Source: Phycomyces nitens (lineage: Eukaryota > Mucoromycota > Mucoromycetes > Mucorales > Phycomycetaceae). From it: 64,000 nt of DNA. Position 1 is the first letter of the stretch, and the number at the start of each line of letters is the position of its first letter. The translations under genes were made by a program, and so were the position numbers. The stretch covers positions 2,108,001 through 2,172,000 of the forward strand of contig JAHRBC010000003.1 of NCBI GenBank assembly GCA_022702545.1, read 5' to 3'. The notes beneath the pieces are model-generated. The model worked only from the letters and a program-made list of their open reading frames with translations. It was not told where the DNA came from and ran no database searches. Positions 58,608 through 64,000 of the stretch are shown one piece after another.

Positions 58608-58806
58608 GCTCTAGCTAGTCTTTAAATTTTCTTCTTCTTCTTCTTCTTCTTCTTCTTCTCAACCTCTGGCTAGTTTTAGCCGTCTTTGTTCATTGTTGTT
58701 GACCTGAATGTCCAGAGGTCCCCCAAGTGACTGCTAGGTGTGTATCATATTGGTCTTTCTTTAAAGTTGCTGTTCCCCCAGACTTTGATTAAATTCAATC
58801 ATCATC

Positions 58807-59978
58807 ATGTCTACCGAACATCAAGAAGCAGACCCTACCACGCTACTGCTGCCTCTCCACGTCAAATACATTCAGTCTTTGGATACTCGAAAGGAAGACC
58901 TCGAGTATTGGCTGACAGAGCATCTCCGTCTTAATGGCATATATTGGGGGCTCACTGCCCTGGACCTGATGAACAATGTGGATGCTCTTGCAAGAAAGGA
59001 TGTAATTGCCTATGTGCGTGGACTGCAACACACCAATGGTGGATTCGGAGGCCACGTAGACCATGACCCTCATTTGATATACACTCTTTCTGCCATCCAA
59101 ATATTGATAATTCTTGATGCAATTAATGAAATAGATGTCGGAAAGGCAATTGAATGTAAGAAGAATGTTTCCAAGAACAAGATGTTTAAACTTGTTTGTG
59201 GCCATAGATATTGCGAGCAAACAACAGACCGATGGGTCGTTTTGTGGTGATGCCTGGGGAGAAGTGGACTCGCGGTTTTCATATATTGCACTTTCTTCTT
59301 TATCTTTACTGGGTCGTTTGGATGCCATTGACATTGACAAGGCAGTCGAATGGATCTTGCGATGCAAAAACTATGATGGAGGATTTGGTAACCAGCCCGG
59401 AAGTGAATCTCATTCAGGACAGATCTTTTGCTGTGTCGCTGCACTTGCAATTGCCAATGCCCTTCATCATGTTGATGTTGATCTCCTCAGTTGGTGGCTG
59501 TGTGAACGGCAATTGAAGAATGGTGGGCTTAACGGAAGACCCGAGAAGCTTGAGGATGTAAGAATTGTTATATTGAGAATGCCAAGCTGGTTTTGGAAAA
59601 ACAAAAAACAAAAAAGAGCGCTAATTACACATTGCGACAGGTATGTTATTCATGGTGGGTGCTTTCTTCACTTTCTATCCTTGGACGGTTGCATTGGATC
59701 GCAAAGGATAAATTGATATCATTTATTCTCTCGGCACAGGTAAAGTACCTCATCAATACAGGCATGAATGTGTTGGACTAAGTGTGATACTCAAGGATCC
59801 CGAAAACGGTGGTATTTCTGATCGTCCAGGAGACATGGTTGATGTGTTCCATACCCTGTTTGGTATAACTGGCTTATCTTTTCTGGGATATCCAGGCCTC
59901 AAAGAGGTCGATCCAGTCTACTGCATGCCTAAATATGTCATCCAACGTCTGGGTCTGGCCCAAAGATATCACACTTAG
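58807..59978 (+). CDS. BET2: Rab geranylgeranyltransferase beta subunit
   Basis: Four exons. The beta-subunit repeats (QW motifs) are plain: [85 protein letters not shown]. The zinc ligands fit the Asp, Cys and His positions ([35 protein letters not shown]). The last exon, [20 protein letters not shown], is the family end. It attaches geranylgeranyl to the C-terminal Cys pair of Rab proteins such as Ypt1 in the same window. The intron after FILSAQ ends at ctcaag. A ttc microsatellite precedes it. It is divergent from the LARP7-like gene, with 200 bp between starts. Confidence 0.92.
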
Positions 59979-60909
59979 AGTGGCTGTCGACTTTTAAATT
60001 TTTGGTAGACTGGGTTCTTGTGTAAAGTAGTTTGGCTTTTTAGGCATTTTTAAACTGATCAAAGATTGTATAATGTACATTGAAATGAGAGACTTTTAGC
60101 TGTTTTAAAAAAAACACTGTCTATGCCTTGGATAAGACTTGGATGGTTTGATTGATTTTGGCTTATAAACCCTAAAATTCATATATATATATATTTCAAT
60201 TTAAGCAAGACTTTACTGTGTCTTGGCTTGTAGCATTTGAGAGTTGAATGGCAAAACATAACATGCTTTGCATTAATATCATGATTATTCTTTATCATTT
60301 AATGACAATGGACTTTTACAATAATTGAATCAACAAGATTCATAATGAATTCGTTAAACTTTGTAAGAGGCAAGCACTCTGAAATCCAATCACCACATTG
60401 TTGATCGCGGCGGCAATTAAACATAATGCTCCGTCGCATCTAGAGTGATTTGCAGCCGGATATGTGACTTGTACCAATAAATCCGATCCGGACAGTTATT
60501 GCCTCCGCTCGTGGCAGTTCACGGCAGTCTGATGAAGAGGAAGCAAGGCCATATCGACAAGTTCCTTCCTTTCCATTTGCAACACGTACGTAGTCAGTAC
60601 CATTTACAATAGTGATAGCAGAGTGATGGAGCAAAAAGTGAAGCCAGGACAAAAGGATGGATGAACCAATCCATCGATGGATTCATTTAATTTGCTTGTC
60701 TTTTTTATATAATTGATATCACTTTCTGCAATCTGACGTTCTACAACGAAAACCAAAAAACTCACTCTTAACCGTTTCTCCTCTCTCCTCTATCTCTATG
60801 TCTATGTCTATGTCTATGTCTATGTCTATGTCTATGTCTATCACATTTTATCTCTTTACCGCCATCTCTACACGACACGAACATATACGCTCACCAATAG
60901 CTAGTCAAC
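59979..60909. promoter_or_regulatory. RPS7 upstream region with TCTATG repeat
   Basis: Spacer between BET2 and RPS7. Just upstream of the RPS7 start lies a TCTATG tandem repeat (60795-60842, eight near-perfect units) within a pyrimidine-rich leader (about 60770-60860). Ribosomal-protein genes commonly have pyrimidine-rich start regions; a function of the repeat is only inferred. Frames in the rest (60440-60652 minus) are not supported. Confidence 0.5.
60795..60842. repeat. TCTATG hexamer tandem repeat upstream of RPS7
   Basis: Seven perfect TCTATG units followed by TCTATC, ending 68 bp before the RPS7 start codon. Confidence 0.95.
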
Positions 60910-61622
60910 ATGGCTTCTAACAAGATTGCAAAGCCCGCCGGCGCCGCTCCCTCTGATGAGTTTGAGCTTTCCGTTGCTCAGGCCCTCGTTGACTTGCAGA
61001 ACAATGTTCCCGAGTTGAAGAAGGACTTGAAGGCACTCCAGATCACTGGTGCCAAGGAGGTAAACACACGATAGAACAGTTTTATCTTGTAAGAGATTCC
61101 TAATTGTGGAAAACGAACGCAGATCGAGATTGGTGGTGGTAAGAAGGCTATTGTTGTCTTTGTTCCCGTCCCCGCCCAGAAGGCCTTCCACAAGATCCAG
61201 GCTAGACTCACCCGTGAGCTCGAGAAGAAGTTCTCTGACCGCCACGTTGTGTTCATCGCCCAGCGTCGTATCTTGAAGACCCCTACCCGTCGCGAGAACC
61301 CCAAGCAGCCCCGCCCCAGATCCCGTACCTTGACTGCCGTCCACGAGGCCATCCTCGAGGATCTCGTTTACCCCACCGAGATCGTTGGCAAGCGCACCCG
61401 CGTTGCTGTCGATGGCTCCAAGACCATCAAGGTGTAAGTTTTGATAAAATAAGAGATTTAGTTGGTATGATATCTTATGTGATTCTTGATTTTTCTAGGT
61501 TCCTTGACCCCAAGGATGCTACCTCCCTTGAGTACAAGCTCGACACCTTCTCCGCTGTCTACAAGAAGCTCACCGGCAAGGATGTTGTCTTTGAGTTCCC
61601 TGCCAATGTTGACTTGTTCTAA
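60910..61622 (+). CDS. RPS7: 40S ribosomal protein S7 (eS7)
   Basis: Three exons, 194 residues. It starts [20 protein letters not shown]. The family signature follows: [100 protein letters not shown]. It ends [22 protein letters not shown]. eS7 is part of the 40S subunit and interacts with the SSU processome. Codons are much richer in C/G-ending forms (for example AAG, GTC, ATC, CGC) than the neighbours, as expected for a highly expressed gene. Both introns (first donor after ...ITGAKE; second within KV) have normal GT-AG ends. It has the best-supported exon structure of the window. Confidence 0.97.
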
Positions 61623-62644
61623 ATACAAAATTTCATTATAAACAAACCCAAAAAATAAAATGTGCCCTGCATCTGGCTGATGATTAATAGAAGTAGCTTT
61701 AAAGTGTTGAAAGAGTCTTGTGTATAGAAATGCTTGCTCTTGGTTTGAACAGCTTTAGTCATTGTGACCAAACCAAGTGTTTCCATCTTGATGAATTAAT
61801 CTCCAAGGCGAAAATTATAGAGGCTTGTAGGGATTGTTATATTTTCATTTATCACAAGCAACAGGGCTTATCTTCAATATCTTGGGGGGGGGTTTTGAAC
61901 ATTGTAAATCAGGTAGATAATCTGGCCCATTTTGATATTTTTGTTTTTATATTCTTGCAAATAAATAGTGGTATTACTTACTGATGGAACAAAGTTGATG
62001 GCCATGATATACAGCAAAGTTGTTTGGCTTTGCAAACAGAAACAATACCAAAAAACAAATTAGTTTCAATACCTCACTTTTAGCACAACCAAAAACAAAA
62101 AGGATAGGTCTGGAATACAATCAACAGAACATTTGTTTATACAGCCTTATACAAGTTGGAAAATAAGATGATTTTGGCTTTTTGGATCTTTGTTGTATAT
62201 AGGCTGTAAAGCAATATATCTCCCAAGAAATATATGAGAAGAACAGTAGAAAACAAAACAAAGGATAAGCCATGTAAAGATATCAGCCAAGTAACAGTTT
62301 GTAGTAAATATTTTTAAAACCTAAATCCACACAGCTACTCTTGTGTCAAATTCATACTTGTCAAGATGTATTTATCTTTAGAAAGGTGGACATCATCACA
62401 GAGTTTGTAAGATACTTTATAGTTTTCCAAAAACAAATTGCCAATAGAGACATGAAGAATTGTTTATACTGCTCGTCAGAATAATTCATTACAAAAGTCC
62501 CAAGAACAGCTTTCTGGCAAACATGAAAGCCTCATTGACGGCACAGTCAATATTGTATTTTGCAGTTTGGAGTTTGGAGTGATATTAAACCAGGCCATCT
62601 TTTTATCTTGCGCCTTGAAGCAAGCACTTTAATGTGTCAAGATA
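61623..62644. other. 1-kb spacer between RPS7 and the terminal transposon
   Basis: AT-rich spacer. The frame 61718-61984 is not supported. There is a G-run near 61885-61892. No gene was seen. Confidence 0.5.
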
Positions 62645-63932
62645 CAGGGTAAAGAAAAAAAGGGTAATTTGATTTTTACACGCCGACATGGACAGCTTTC
62701 AAGCAACCTTTCTTTGTAATCTATATATCCTTCAAATAAAATAAAAAAAAAGCTAGGCTCATGAAACGCATCTATGATAAAGCTTAAGAGTATACCTTTA
62801 ACTGATAAATTAAATAAATATTTATTTAGTATGATACAGTATATTTGTATCTTTTAATATCCAGTAGTCTGTTATGCATACTCATGCAGTATTTCATGCA
62901 CACATTTTTACCAATAGTCTTCCACTCCTCTTTCAGAGCCTTCTCCAACTCTGACAGTGTTTATGGCTGAGGTACTGTCGAGTGTACAAGGTTGTCAATA
63001 TGTCTCCAGATATTATCAATGGGGCTCAAATATGGACTCTTTGAGGGCCACTCAAGAACATTGATCCCAAGATCTTCTTTGACATGGCTGCCTTGTGGGG
63101 AGTAGCGTTGTCTTTACATGTCAACATGTCATAGTATGACTTGATGTGCTCTTGTAGGACCTCAGTATATACTCTTGCATTCATGTTACCTTAAAGTATA
63201 ACAAGAGGCCCAACCCCTCCAGCCCAAATACAGCCCCACCCCATAACCTATCCTCTATCTCCTTGGATCTTTGGTTAGAGGCAGTCAGGACGATACTTCT
63301 CATCTGGTTTTCTCCACACATGCGTCTTTCCATTTTTCTTGAAGAGGGAAAGCCAAGTCTCAGCACTCCAAATTACAGTTTTCCATTCCTCATTTTACTT
63401 TATCCTTGATTGAGTCAAATATGGTTTGGCCAACGCATTGCAACAATTGTAGTCAAGACTACGCAAGGTCTTGCTAATAGTAACTTTTAAGATGGGCATG
63501 TCGATCACCTCCTCCATCTCACGAGTAATCTCTCCTAATGTCAGACTGCGATCACTTCTCACGATCCTTTCCAAATGTCGTTTGTCTCTCGTATTGAGAA
63601 TCTTGGGTCTTCCTGAGCGAGGCTGTTCTTCAACAGACTTTATCTTATATAGTATCTTTTTTTTATTATTTTGTAAAGAGTTGCTTCTTTGATATTTTCG
63701 CGTCGAGAAATTTCAGCAATAGATAATCCTGCTTTGAACATTACAATCATAATCAACTTTTTCATCAGATGAATGTCAGATATATTGTCTGCGAGAGCTT
63801 TCATCTTTATGGGTCGAATTTAAAGGTGTCATGTTTATAAGAATAAAGAGAATAAGTAAAAACAAAATATAGAAGACGCATAAAGGATAAACGCGGACAT
63901 TTAAATATTAAATTAATTCATTTTCCACCCTG
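62645..63932 (-). mobile_element. Tc1-like transposon, TA-flanked, broken
   Basis: The left end CAGGGTAAAGAA (62645) and the inverted right end CAGGGTGGAAAA (complement ending 63932) match in their first six bases. They share a subterminal TAATTTxATxTTTA block 17-20 bp in. Both are flanked by TA (62643-62644, 63933-63934). The element is 1.29 kb, the size of a Tc1, and encloses one transposase gene on the minus strand. Confidence 0.7.
62915..63804 (-). pseudogene. Tc1-like DDE transposase pseudogene
   Basis: From ATG 63804 the frame gives a helix-turn-helix (FKAGLSIAEISRRENIKEAT), then a frameshift to VEEQPRSGRPKILNTRDKRH and LERIVRSDRSLTLGEITREM. After a stop comes the first catalytic region EEWKTVIWSAETWLSLF, in which the expected DES reads AET, so the first catalytic Asp is replaced by Ala. 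Next KTHVWRKP, GWGCIWAGGVGPLV, the second Asp in CKDNATPHKAAM, and the third acidic site in SPYLSPIDNIWRHID. Several stops and frameshifts and a missing first Asp make it inactive. Confidence 0.8.
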
Positions 63933-64000
63933 TAGTTATTTTGCCCAGTACGCTACGTGTTAATAGATAGACTTTAAAAGCTTTTTTTTCTAGAAATGGA

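Noticed and set aside
60901..61352. two minus-strand frames over RPS7
   Set aside because: Antisense shadows of the GC-rich RPS7 exons.
1..64000. CRISPR array, bacterial operon or secondary-metabolite cluster
   Set aside because: No regularly spaced repeats with unique spacers, genes are intron-rich, and no synthase-type megagene is present.

Overview
The window is nuclear DNA of a filamentous fungus, most likely an early-diverging one of the Mucoromycota type. This is inferred from short introns in almost every gene, AT-rich spacers full of homopolymers and microsatellites, fungal gene families (Rvs167-type BAR-SH3, Ecm33-type wall protein, membrane-anchored GH17 glucanase, Vma7) and families kept in such fungi and animals (EAPP, ZNF277, KDM7-type PHD-JmjC, LARP7). 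No species can be named from the sequence alone. No bacterial, organellar or CRISPR-like feature was seen.

Layout. 0.8-10 kb is gene-dense: a PAK/STE20-like kinase (+), a BAR-SH3 protein (-), EAPP (-), V-ATPase subunit F (+) and the C-terminal third of the CCR4-NOT scaffold NOT1 (-). 10-15.4 kb is a transposon graveyard: a decayed Tc1/mariner copy with candidate ends, an old broken ORF, a TA-flanked MITE inside that ORF, and a solo LTR with a 4-bp target duplication in its last codons. 16.6-26.2 kb holds UTP11, an Ecm33-like GPI protein, phosphatidylserine decarboxylase, a SERF/4F5 small protein, a DeSI/PPPDE isopeptidase and the mitochondrial citrate carrier. 28.7-42.4 kb has larger spacers and carries an HMT1/ABCB6-type ABC transporter, an unusual FAD monooxygenase, a Ypt1/Rab1 GTPase and a GH17 glucanase. 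42.4-46.2 kb looks empty. 46.2-61.6 kb is dense again: ZNF277, an endosomal syntaxin, RPF1, a PHD-JmjC demethylase, a CENP-B-type DNA-binding protein, a LARP7-type RNA-binding protein, Rab geranylgeranyltransferase beta (Bet2) and ribosomal protein S7. The right end is a broken Tc1-like transposon.

The genes do not form one pathway; most are housekeeping genes placed divergently or convergently with short spacers. Thematic links are ribosome biogenesis (UTP11, RPF1, RPS7) and membrane traffic (Ypt1, its prenylating enzyme Bet2, a syntaxin, a BAR protein, V-ATPase).

The most notable points are the truncated NOT1 beside the transposon cluster, six inferred GC-AG introns (three in one gene), first coding exons as short as 7-14 nt, a LARP7-type xRRM protein, a monooxygenase that has lost its FAD GD motif, and the nested insertions at 11-15 kb. 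All exon models are read by eye from reading frame, splice signals and remembered family similarity; none is backed by RNA evidence.
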